DNA of 5,452 nt from Pseudomonas sp. UBA4194 (GTDB lineage: Bacteria; Pseudomonadota; Gammaproteobacteria; Pseudomonadales; Pseudomonadaceae). Both the position numbers and the translations under genes were made by a program. The stretch's first letter is position 1, and every line of letters begins with the position of its first letter. The notes under the pieces were generated by a model. The model saw only the letters and a program-made list of their open reading frames with translations, ran no database searches and had not been told where the DNA came from. The stretch is taken from assembly GCF_002379585.1 (NCBI RefSeq), contig NZ_DFUE01000001.1:5385-10836 (forward strand). Direction: 5' to 3'. Below, piece by piece: positions 1-5,452 of this stretch.

Positions 1-98
1 ATCCGCTTCTAGCCCCTCTCCCCCAGGGAGAGGGAGCCGATCACCGACATTCGCCGCACCGCGATCCGCTTCTAGCTCCCTCTCCCCCAGGGAGAGGG
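1..98. repeat. Two direct copies of an intergenic inverted repeat (CCCTCTCCC-CCA-GGGAGAGGG)
   Basis: Copy 1 spans 1-34 and copy 2 spans 64-98. Both begin with ATCCGCTTCTAG and both contain the perfect 9-bp inverted repeat CCCTCTCCC / GGGAGAGGG with a 3-nt loop (stems 14-22/26-34 and 78-86/90-98). The copies differ by a one-base indel near the start of the stem (AGCCCC versus AGCTCCC). Copy 2 continues into GGCTGGGGTGAGGGG, a tail often seen with this repeat family in pseudomonads and xanthomonads. The hairpins have no T-tract after them, so they are not typical terminators, although they could stabilise the 3' end of an upstream transcript. Copy 1 may be cut by the window edge. From 99 to 160 I see only C-rich sequence without a gene. 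Confidence 0.75.
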
Positions 99-160
99 CT
101 GGGGTGAGGGGACCATCCACCGCCGATCCCCAATCCGCCCACCGCAATCCCCCCACCCCC

Positions 161-176
161 TTTACACAAGCTTTAC
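161..176. promoter_or_regulatory. CpxR-type operator, tandem TTTAC-N6-TTTAC (GTAAA-N6-GTAAA on the minus strand)
   Basis: TTTAC occurs at 161-165 and again at 172-176, exactly 11 bp apart, about one helical turn. That is the arrangement bound by dimers of OmpR/PhoB-class response regulators. On the minus strand it reads GTAAA-N6-GTAAA, which fits the known CpxR box (GTAAA, a 4-8 bp spacer, GTAAA). The genes that follow, a Spy/CpxP-like protein and a CpxA-like kinase, make this identity coherent. A possible -10 element, TAAACT, lies at 209-214. The matching -35 position (about 186-191, ACCGCC) is poor, as expected for an activator-dependent promoter, and the box would lie about 50 bp upstream of transcription start. 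Binding and the start site are inferred. Confidence 0.6.
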
Positions 177-257
177 CCTCCCCTGACCGCCGCTGACCTT
201 GATCTCCCTAAACTGGGCACATCCGGTAATCACCGGGAACCAGACAGGAGATTCACC

Positions 258-695
258 ATGCGCAAGACCACTATCGCAATGCTGTTCGCCGCTGCTCTGC
301 CGACCCTGGCCATGGCCATGCCGCAAGGTGGCCCTGAAGGTTTCGGCCCAGGCCATGGCAAAGGTGGCCCTGGCCCACGCGGTGGCGAGCCGTTCGCCCA
401 GCTGGACCTGACCCCGGACCAGCGCATGCAGGTCGGCAAGCTGATGGGTGAAGAGCGTCACGAACAACGGGACATCACCAAGAAGTACCTGGACAAGCTG
501 CCAGCGGCCGACAAGAAAGCCATGCAGGACGAGCTCAAGGCCAATCACGACAAGGCTCAGGCCAGCGTCCGCGCCGTGCTCAAGCCCGAACAGCAGAAGC
601 AATTCGACGACATGAAGAAAAAGCAGGACGAGCGCCGCGCCGAATGGGCAGAATTCCAGGCCTGGAAAGCCCAGCAAGGCAAGAAAACCCAGTAA
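258..695 (+). CDS. Spy/CpxP-like periplasmic LTXXQ-motif protein
   Basis: This 145-residue protein is probably a periplasmic chaperone or stress-sensor accessory. Residues 1-20 form a clear Sec signal peptide (MRK, hydrophobic core, cleavage after LAMA). Residues 24-43 are a flexible arm rich in Gly and Pro with one His. The rest is charged and predicted helical. It has the family motif LTPDQ at 51-55 and a degenerate second copy, LKPEQ, at 108-112, the paired arrangement of the Spy/CpxP family; the length is also normal. The C-terminus (119-145) is rich in Lys, Arg and Gln. The ATG is preceded by AGGAG (246-250) at good spacing, and a small hairpin CCGGT/ACCGG (223-236) lies in the probable leader. 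In E. coli, CpxP restrains CpxA and Spy prevents aggregation; which role applies here cannot be read from sequence. It is first in an operon with the kinase and sits behind a CpxR-type box. Confidence 0.88.
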   Translation: MRKTTIAMLFAAALPTLAMAMPQGGPEGFGPGHGKGGPGPRGGEPFAQLDLTPDQRMQVGKLMGEERHEQRDITKKYLDKLPAADKKAMQDELKANHDKAQASVRAVLKPEQQKQFDDMKKKQDERRAEWAEFQAWKAQQGKKTQ

Positions 696-711
696 CCTTA
701 GCCTCCTGCCC

Positions 712-739
712 ACCCGGCACGCCCAGCGTGCCGGGTTTT
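712..739 (+). terminator. Intrinsic terminator or attenuator between the LTXXQ gene and the kinase gene
   Basis: A perfect 11-bp stem, ACCCGGCACGC (712-722) with GCGTGCCGGGT (726-736), closes on a CCA loop and runs into TTTT (736-739). The stem is GC-rich and stable and the T-tract is short, so partial termination is likely. It starts 16 bp after the stop codon of the LTXXQ gene and ends 19 bp before the kinase start codon. I see no obvious promoter between the two genes, so the kinase probably depends on readthrough. Confidence 0.75.
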
Positions 740-758
740 ACTTGTTGAGGAATCCGTC

Positions 759-2093
759 TTGCGTTCATTGTTCTGGCGCATCCTGGCCAGCTTCTGGCTC
801 GCCATCGCCCTGGTTGCCGGCCTTTCGGTATTGCTCGGTCATATGCTCAACCAGGATGCCTGGATTCTCAGTCGTCATCCGGCGGTCAAGGATTTTGCCC
901 AGCAGTGGGTCGAGCGCTACGAGGGCAAAGGCAGTGATGCCGCCCAGCAGATGCTGGAACACCGCAAGCGACGTTTTCATATCGACACCCAGGTGCTCAA
1001 CGAAACGGGCGAGGCCGTGGTGCCTGGCACCTTTCCTCGTCGCGCGGCCGCCTTCGAGGCGCGCCAGAACGACAACGAGCGCAACCTGCCGTGGCGGCGC
1101 CTGACCGCCGAATACACCAGCCCGAAAACGGGCGACACCTTTCTGTTGATCTATCGCATTCCCCATCCGGACCTGGAGGCCTGGCACCGCGAGTCGCTGC
1201 TGATGCCCATCAGCGCCCTGGTGATCGCGCTGGTGGTACTGACACTGTTCAGCCTGATGGTGACGCTGTCCATTACCCGCCCGTTGAGTCGCCTGCGCGG
1301 GGCAGTTCATGACCTGGGCCAGACCACGTACCAGCAGAACAGCCTGGCGCAGCTGGCTGACCGGCGCGACGAATTCGGCGTGCTGGCGCGGGATTTCAAC
1401 CGCATGGGCGCGCGCTTGCAAAGCATGATTGGCAGCCAGCGGCAGCTGCTGCGCGACGTTTCTCATGAGCTGCGTTCGCCCCTGGCACGCCTGCGCATCG
1501 CCCTGGCGCTGGCAGAGCGGGCCGAGCCGGAGCAGCGCGAAAAACTATGGCCACGGCTGACCCGCGAATGTGATCGCCTGGAGGCGTTGATCAGCGAGAT
1601 TCTGGTGCTGGCAAGGGTGGACGCCGAGCAGGCGACGGCCGAGCCTGTGGACCTGCCTGCTCTGCTGAACGCCGTGCGCAAGGACGCCTTGGTGGCAGCA
1701 CCGGAACAAAGCGTCGCGCTGCAGATTGCGTCCGGCGTGACGCTGCAGGGCTGGCCGACCATGATCGAGCGTGCCGTGGACAATCTGTTGCGCAATGCGC
1801 TGCGCTTCAATCCTGCCGATCAGCCTATCGTGCTCAGTGCCAGTACTGCCGGTGAGCGCGTGTGTTTGAGCGTTCGCGACCATGGTCCAGGGGTGCTGCC
1901 AGAACACCTGGCGCAGCTGGGCGAGCCGTTCTTCCGCGCCCCGGGGCAAACCGCAGCCGGGCACGGCCTGGGTCTGGCGATCGCCCGGCGGGCCGCCGAG
2001 CGCCATGGTGGGACTTTGCGATTGGAGAATCATCCAGAGGGTGGGTTCGTGGCCACTCTGGATCTGCCAGTGGTGCCGGTGGTGGGGGTTTGA
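759..2093 (+). CDS. cpxA: CpxA-like envelope-stress sensor histidine kinase
   Basis: This 444-residue inner-membrane kinase would autophosphorylate and pass phosphate to an OmpR-class regulator not present here. It has TM1 at about 7-29, a periplasmic sensor loop at about 31-146, TM2 at about 148-170 and HAMP at about 171-224. The H-box DVSHELRSPLARLR carries the phospho-acceptor His236. ATPase motifs follow: N-box (DNLLRNA, Asn342 and Asn346), G1 (DHGPGV, 374-379), F-box (EPFFR, 389-393) and G2 (GHGLGLAI, 401-408), all intact. The N-terminus (RILASFWLAIALV) and H-box region resemble E. coli CpxA closely, and the length is close to its 457 residues. The start is TTG at 759, with GAGGAA (747-752) six bases upstream; the next in-frame ATG, at residue 29, would remove TM1. 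The gene lies behind the LTXXQ gene and its terminator-like hairpin. A more generic EnvZ-type sensor cannot be fully excluded. Confidence 0.9.
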   Translation: MRSLFWRILASFWLAIALVAGLSVLLGHMLNQDAWILSRHPAVKDFAQQWVERYEGKGSDAAQQMLEHRKRRFHIDTQVLNETGEAVVPGTFPRRAAAFEARQNDNERNLPWRRLTAEYTSPKTGDTFLLIYRIPHPDLEAWHRESLLMPISALVIALVVLTLFSLMVTLSITRPLSRLRGAVHDLGQTTYQQNSLAQLADRRDEFGVLARDFNRMGARLQSMIGSQRQLLRDVSHELRSPLARLRIALALAERAEPEQREKLWPRLTRECDRLEALISEILVLARVDAEQATAEPVDLPALLNAVRKDALVAAPEQSVALQIASGVTLQGWPTMIERAVDNLLRNALRFNPADQPIVLSASTAGERVCLSVRDHGPGVLPEHLAQLGEPFFRAPGQTAAGHGLGLAIARRAAERHGGTLRLENHPEGGFVATLDLPVVPVVGV

Positions 2094-2110
2094 TCCAGTA
2101 TCGGCGGCGA

Positions 2111-2223
2111 CCCCATCGCGGGTAGAACCCGCTCCCACAGGGGGGGGCCCCCATCGCGGGTAGAACCCGCTCCCACACGAGTTTGTGGGGTCTCTGTGGG
2201 AGCGGGTTCTACCCGCGATGGGG
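2111..2223. repeat. REP cluster: one single REP plus an inverted REP pair (REPIN)
   Basis: Three copies of a 29-bp unit are present: A at 2111-2139 and B at 2149-2177 in the same orientation, and C at 2195-2223 as the exact reverse complement of B. Each unit contains the palindrome GCGGGT-AGA-ACCCGC and a flank reading CTCCCACA, the form of the REP elements scattered through Pseudomonas genomes. B and C face each other across 17 bp and can fold into one long hairpin, which is the definition of a REPIN. A and B are joined by a G8C5 run (2140-2152). The cluster fills almost all of the gap between the convergent kinase and nitroreductase genes, where such elements usually lie. It may act as a bidirectional 3' boundary, but no T-tract is present. 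These elements are thought to be moved by RAYT transposases encoded elsewhere; none is seen here. Confidence 0.88.
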
Positions 2224-2234
2224 CCGGGCCTGCT

Positions 2235-2792
2235 CTACGCGGTCCAGGCCTGCACGAAATCTGCGGTGTCCACCTTGGGCGCCTCGCGCAGTTCCTTGGC
2301 CGGAGTCCCCAGGTACAGGAACGCGATGACCTCCTCACCCTCGGTCAACCCCAGCCGTTGCGCCACCGACGGCGCATAGGACAACTCCCCGGTACGCCAC
2401 ACCGCACCGATGCCCTGGGCATGCGCTGCAAGCAAAATCCCGTGGGCCGCACAACCGGCGGCCAGCAACTGCTCGCTTCTGGGCACCTTGTGATGGTCCT
2501 GCAGACAGGCGATCACCACCACCACCAGAGGTGCCCGCAGCGGCATGCCGCGGGCCTTGTCCAGCGCGGCATCGCTGGCATCGCCCTTGAGCTGCACCGC
2601 TTCGGCCAGCACCTCGCCCATCTGTTCCAGCGCCTGACCCTCGATGGTGAGGAAGCGCCAGGGCCGCAACTGGCCGTGGTCAGGCGCCCGCAGCGCGGCC
2701 TGGAACAGGACCTCACGCTGTGCTGGCGTCGGCGCGGGTTCGGTCAAGCGAGGTACCGAAACACGATTGAGCAAAGCGTCGAGCGCTTCCAT
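2235..2792 (-). CDS. YdjA-family NAD(P)H nitroreductase
   Basis: This is a 185-residue cytoplasmic flavoprotein of the FMN-dependent nitroreductase fold, expected to work as a homodimer that transfers hydride from NAD(P)H to an unknown acceptor. It matches E. coli YdjA (183 residues) along its length: EALDALLNR at the N-terminus, RAPDHGQLRPWRF (35-47), DKARGMPLRAPL, HKVPRSEQ, AAGCAAHG, AVWRTG and FLYLGTP near the C-terminus. The usual RRS of the FMN-binding N-terminus is RVS here (10-12). The ATG at 2790-2792 is preferred: GGAGGT (minus strand, 2798-2803) lies five bases upstream. An in-frame TTG at 2814-2816 would add eight residues, but a TAGAAT -10 element at 2823-2828 would place transcription start almost on top of it. 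The gene converges on the kinase and diverges from trkH. The physiological substrate is not known for this family. Confidence 0.88.
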   Translation of the reverse strand: MEALDALLNRVSVPRLTEPAPTPAQREVLFQAALRAPDHGQLRPWRFLTIEGQALEQMGEVLAEAVQLKGDASDAALDKARGMPLRAPLVVVVIACLQDHHKVPRSEQLLAAGCAAHGILLAAHAQGIGAVWRTGELSYAPSVAQRLGLTEGEEVIAFLYLGTPAKELREAPKVDTADFVQAWTA

Positions 2793-2822
2793 GAGCAACC
2801 TCCAGACAAGAATCAAGCCGCT

Positions 2823-2828
2823 ATTCTA
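2823..2828 (-). promoter_or_regulatory. Possible -10 element for the nitroreductase gene
   Basis: The minus strand reads TAGAAT here, five of six matches to TATAAT. Transcription would start near 2815, leaving a leader of about 23 nt that contains the GGAGGT ribosome site. The -35 position at 17-bp spacing reads GGCATC and is weak, so the promoter is probably weak or needs an activator. Confidence 0.4.
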
Positions 2829-2854
2829 GACTGAACGAACACCTCGATGCCGGG

Positions 2855-2882
2855 TTTACATGCCAAGGCCCGCAGGTAGAAT
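2855..2882 (+). promoter_or_regulatory. Sigma70-type promoter for trkH
   Basis: TTTACA (2855-2860, five of six matches to TTGACA) and TAGAAT (2877-2882, five of six to TATAAT) are separated by 16 bp. Transcription would start near 2889, giving a leader of about 29 nt before the trkH ATG. This is the best core promoter in the window and suggests trkH is expressed on its own at a basal level. Only one TTTAC half-site is present, so it is not a CpxR-type tandem box. Confidence 0.6.
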
Positions 2883-2917
2883 GGCGCCCTTCCCAATCCG
2901 CGGCCAGAGCTCAACCC

Positions 2918-4372
2918 ATGGCGTTGCCGACCCTGCGTATCATCGGTTTCATTATCGGCATCTTCCTGATCACCCTGGCGGTGAGCATGGTGGTCCCCAT
3001 GGCCACCCTGATGATCTTCGAGCGCACCCAAGACATCCAGTCGTTCCTCTGGTCCAGCCTGATCACCTTCATTGCCGGCCTGGCACTGGTGTTGCCGGGG
3101 CGCCCCGACCATGTCAACCTGCGGCCGCGCGACATGTACATGCTCACAGTGAGCAGCTGGGTCGTGGTGTGCATCTTCGCCGCCCTGCCCTTTTTGCTGA
3201 CCCAGCACATCAGCTATACCGATGCCTTTTTCGAAAGCATGTCCGGCATCACGGCCACCGGCTCCACCGTGCTCAGCGGGCTCGACGAGATGTCCCCGGG
3301 CATCCTGATGTGGCGCTCGCTGCTGCACTGGCTGGGGGGTATCGGCTTCATCGGCATGGCGGTGGCGATCCTGCCGCTGCTGCGCATCGGCGGCATGCGC
3401 CTGTTCCAGACCGAATCCAGCGACCGCTCGGAGAAGGTCATGCCGCGCTCGCACATGGTGGCCAAGTTCATCGTGCTGGTGTACGTGGGCTTCACCGCGC
3501 TGGGCACGCTGGGTTTCTGGTGGGCGGGCATGAGCCCTTTCGACGCGGTCAATCACGCCATGTCGGCCATTTCCACCGGCGGCTTTTCCACGTCGGATCT
3601 GTCCCTGGGTAAATGGGATCAGCCTGCCGTGCATTGGGTCGCGATCGTGGTGATGATTCTGGGCAGCCTGCCGTTCGCCCTGTACGTCTCGACCCTGCGC
3701 GGCAATCGCCAGGCGCTGCTGCGCGACCAGCAGGTGCAAGGCATGCTGGCGCTGCTGGTCGCCACCTGGCTGATCATGGGCACCTGGTACTGGGCAACCA
3801 CCGACCTGCCCTGGTGGACCGCTTTTCGTCACGTTGCCTTCAACGTCACCTCGGTGGTCACAACCACCGGCTTCGCCTTGAGCGACTACAGCCTGTGGGG
3901 CAACTTTTCCCTGATGCTGTTCTTCTACCTGGGTTTCATTGGCGGGTGCTCCGGGTCCACGGCCGGGGGCATCAAGATCTTCCGTTTTCAGGTGGCATAC
4001 ATCCTGCTCAAGGCCAACCTGAATCAGCTGATCCATCCCCGCGCGGTGATCAAGCAGAAGTACAACGGTCACCGCCTGGACGAAGAGATCGTACGCTCGA
4101 TCCTGACGTTTTCGTTCTTCTTCGGCTTCACGGTCGGTGGCATCGCGTTGGCGCTGTCGCTGCTCGGCCTGGACTGGATGACCGCCCTGACCGGCGCGGC
4201 CAGTACCGTATCGGGCGTGGGCCCGGGCCTTGGCGAGGTGATCGGCCCGGCCGGCAACTTCGCCACCTTGCCAGACGCTGCCAAGTGGATCCTGGCCCTG
4301 GGCATGCTGCTGGGGCGCCTGGAGATCATTACCGTGTTGGTGTTGTGCATGCCGGCGTTCTGGCGGCACTGA
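2918..4372 (+). CDS. trkH: Trk system potassium uptake protein TrkH
   Basis: This 484-residue inner-membrane protein is the K+-conducting subunit of the Trk system, gated by the cytoplasmic nucleotide-binding subunit TrkA (encoded elsewhere). It has the four M1-P-M2 repeats of the family, with filter glycines visible in each P-loop: TATGST (112-117), STGGFST (219-225), TTTGFA (315-320) and SGVGPGLG (432-439). The loop GGCSGSTAGGIK (342-353) corresponds to the gating loop in the third repeat. LHWLGGIGFIGMAVAILPLL (about 136-155) and the C-terminal AKWILALGMLLGRLE...FWRH are also typical, and E. coli TrkH is 483 residues. The ATG opens directly into TM1 (LPTLRIIGFIIGIFLITL); the ribosome site is weak (CAGAG, 2905-2909). 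The last 44 bp overlap the convergent AraC-type gene. TrkH and TrkG cannot be told apart functionally from sequence, but the Pseudomonas copy is called TrkH. Confidence 0.95.
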   Translation: MALPTLRIIGFIIGIFLITLAVSMVVPMATLMIFERTQDIQSFLWSSLITFIAGLALVLPGRPDHVNLRPRDMYMLTVSSWVVVCIFAALPFLLTQHISYTDAFFESMSGITATGSTVLSGLDEMSPGILMWRSLLHWLGGIGFIGMAVAILPLLRIGGMRLFQTESSDRSEKVMPRSHMVAKFIVLVYVGFTALGTLGFWWAGMSPFDAVNHAMSAISTGGFSTSDLSLGKWDQPAVHWVAIVVMILGSLPFALYVSTLRGNRQALLRDQQVQGMLALLVATWLIMGTWYWATTDLPWWTAFRHVAFNVTSVVTTTGFALSDYSLWGNFSLMLFFYLGFIGGCSGSTAGGIKIFRFQVAYILLKANLNQLIHPRAVIKQKYNGHRLDEEIVRSILTFSFFFGFTVGGIALALSLLGLDWMTALTGAASTVSGVGPGLGEVIGPAGNFATLPDAAKWILALGMLLGRLEIITVLVLCMPAFWRH

Positions 4373-5387
4373 CCGCCCTGGCGCCCGCATGGCGCAAGCG
4401 GTACTCATTGGGCGTGGTGCCGAACCAGCGGCGGAAGGCTCGGAAGAAGTTGCTGGGGTCGCTGAAGCCGAGCAGGTAGGCGGCTTCGAGCAAGGTCATC
4501 TGCGGACGCGCCATGTATTGCTCGGCCAGTTGGCGACGGGTGTCGTCGAGCAGGGTCTGGAAACTGGTGTCCTCGTCCTGCAAGCGGCGCTGCAGGGTTC
4601 GCTGCGACATGTGCAACGCCTGCGCCACGGCCTCGCGGCGAGGCTCGCCTAACGGCAGCAAGCGGCAGATCATCAGTCGGGCGCGATGACTGACCTGATT
4701 GTCGGAAAAGCGCGCCATATACTCCCCGGCAAACCGGTCATGCAGCGCCGCCATGGCCTCGTTGGCGGTCGGCAGCGGGATCTCCATGTCATCCTTGTGG
4801 AACACCAACGCATCGTAGGGGGCGGTGAACGTGATCGGCGCGCCGAATGTCTGCGTGTAAGGCCCAGGATCCACCGGCTCAGGACCGGCCAGCATCACCT
4901 TGATGGGCTGCACGGTGCGACCGGTCAGCCAGGTGCACAGTGCCAATGCGCAGGCCAGCGAGGCTTCGGCGCTTTGCCGGGTAGGCGGGAGGTGATCGCC
5001 ATGCACGGTGAGGATCAGTGCATAGCCTTCGGGTAGCAGGCGAAAACTGAGGTCCGCACTTTCGGCGATGATGCGCTGATAGCGTACCAATCGCTCGAAG
5101 CCCTCGGCCAGGGTGCGGCTGGACATCAGCAGGTAGCCGACCACATGGAACGACGCGGGGCGCACCAGCCGCGCCATGTTCAGCCCGATGGCAGGGTTGC
5201 CGGAGCGCTCCACGGCGAGGGTCCAGAGGCGGGTCATGGAATCCTGGGTGAAGCGTGCATCGGGATCGTGCAGGGCGTCGAAATCCAGGCTCAGTTCGCT
5301 GAACAGGGCTTTGCAGTCCAGTCCTTCGAGCTCGAGCGCCTTGACGATCCCCATGGCCCAGCTTGCAGACGTAGTGCGCTCTCCCAT
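4329..5387 (-). CDS. AraC-family transcriptional regulator with Arabinose_bd-type N-terminal domain
   Basis: This is a 352-residue DNA-binding regulator. Residues about 8-195 match the N-terminal ligand-binding domain of the OruR-like branch (Pfam 'Arabinose_bd' type), including RLVRPASFHVVGYLLMSS (73-90) and the ERLVRYQRIIAE segment. Residues about 250-335 carry the two AraC helix-turn-helix motifs: VAQALHMSQRTLQRRL (254-269) and EAAYLLGFSDPSNFFRAFRR...GTTPNEYR (301-330), the second being the family signature. I chose the ATG at 5385-5387 because GGGGGG on the minus strand lies about five bases upstream. An in-frame ATG at 5421-5423 would add 12 residues but has no ribosome site. A tail of about 20 residues after the last HTH is partly encoded opposite the end of trkH. 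Ligand and targets are unknown; AraC regulators often control a neighbouring gene, which would lie beyond the right edge. Confidence 0.92.
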   Translation of the reverse strand: MGERTTSASWAMGIVKALELEGLDCKALFSELSLDFDALHDPDARFTQDSMTRLWTLAVERSGNPAIGLNMARLVRPASFHVVGYLLMSSRTLAEGFERLVRYQRIIAESADLSFRLLPEGYALILTVHGDHLPPTRQSAEASLACALALCTWLTGRTVQPIKVMLAGPEPVDPGPYTQTFGAPITFTAPYDALVFHKDDMEIPLPTANEAMAALHDRFAGEYMARFSDNQVSHRARLMICRLLPLGEPRREAVAQALHMSQRTLQRRLQDEDTSFQTLLDDTRRQLAEQYMARPQMTLLEAAYLLGFSDPSNFFRAFRRWFGTTPNEYRLRHAGARAVSAARTPACTTPTR

Positions 5388-5452
5388 GACTTGCCCCCCT
5401 TGGGCACTGTTGATCCTTGGCATTGCCGGGTATGGGGGTGAATGGTCCCCTC

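Noticed and set aside
14..34. Intrinsic terminator at the left edge
   Set aside because: The 9-bp stem is good but is followed by GAGCCG with no T-tract, so I list it as a repeat only.
1..98. CRISPR array or direct-repeat array
   Set aside because: There are only two copies, each a self-complementary hairpin of a known intergenic type, and no regular spacer series.
183..198. CTGACC direct repeat (183-188 and 193-198) as a second operator
   Set aside because: The two six-base copies are 10 bp apart, but they match no motif I recognise and may be chance in C-rich sequence.
162..713. 183-codon minus-strand frame over the LTXXQ gene
   Set aside because: It covers the promoter box and the whole plus-strand gene, which has a signal peptide, a family motif and a ribosome site. 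The antisense translation shows only low-complexity hydrophobic sequence.
765..1466. Minus-strand open frames inside the kinase gene (also 1545-2138)
   Set aside because: They lie opposite conserved HAMP, H-box and ATPase coding sequence, and their translations have no recognisable domain.
1862..2338. Short open frames running through the REP cluster
   Set aside because: Their translations contain repeated peptides such as RVEPAPT that are simply the REP units read as protein.
2813..4408. Long 531-codon open frame on the minus strand opposite trkH
   Set aside because: It is antisense to a well-supported membrane protein gene. Its translation is rich in His, Gln, Gly and Asp without any domain, as expected from high-GC antisense frames.
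3613..4479. 288-codon plus-strand frame overlapping the second half of trkH
   Set aside because: It is a +1 frame of trkH with Arg/Gly/Pro/His-rich sequence. The trkH frame is intact through its conserved C-terminus, so this is not evidence of a frameshift.

Overview
The window is high-GC DNA that looks like a Pseudomonas chromosome, most likely the P. putida group. I base this on the protein sequences, the GCGGGT/ACCCGC REP-type palindromes and the CCCTCTCCC/GGGAGAGGG intergenic repeats. No database search was possible. I see five protein-coding genes, all apparently intact, and no RNA gene, insertion sequence, phage gene or CRISPR array.

Layout. Positions 1-160 are non-coding and hold two copies of a GGGAGAGGG-type inverted repeat. 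A tandem TTTAC-N6-TTTAC box at 161-176 reads as a CpxR-type site (GTAAA-N6-GTAAA) on the opposite strand. It sits just ahead of a small secreted Spy/CpxP-like LTXXQ protein (258-695, +). A strong intrinsic-terminator-like hairpin (712-739) separates this gene from a CpxA-like sensor histidine kinase (759-2093, +) that starts with TTG. A cluster of three REP units, two forming an inverted pair (REPIN), fills the gap to a convergent YdjA-type nitroreductase (2235-2792, -). A short divergent promoter region carries a near-consensus sigma70 promoter for trkH (2918-4372, +), the membrane subunit of the Trk potassium transporter. The 3' end of trkH overlaps by 44 bp, tail to tail, with an AraC-family regulator (4329-5387, -).

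How the genes relate. The LTXXQ protein and the kinase form the periplasmic and inner-membrane parts of a Cpx-type envelope stress pathway. The cognate response regulator is not in the window and probably lies beyond the left edge. The box suggests that the regulator activates this operon itself, and the internal terminator would make much more chaperone/inhibitor than kinase. The nitroreductase, trkH and the AraC gene look like separate transcription units. As far as I recall, the order cpxR / small protein / cpxA / ... / trkH is also found in P. aeruginosa, so this is probably a conserved core neighbourhood and not an island.

I did not find a convincing undescribed system. The points most worth a second look are the Cpx autoregulatory box, the attenuator in front of the kinase, the glycine/proline-rich arm of the LTXXQ protein, the REP cluster and the trkH/araC overlap.
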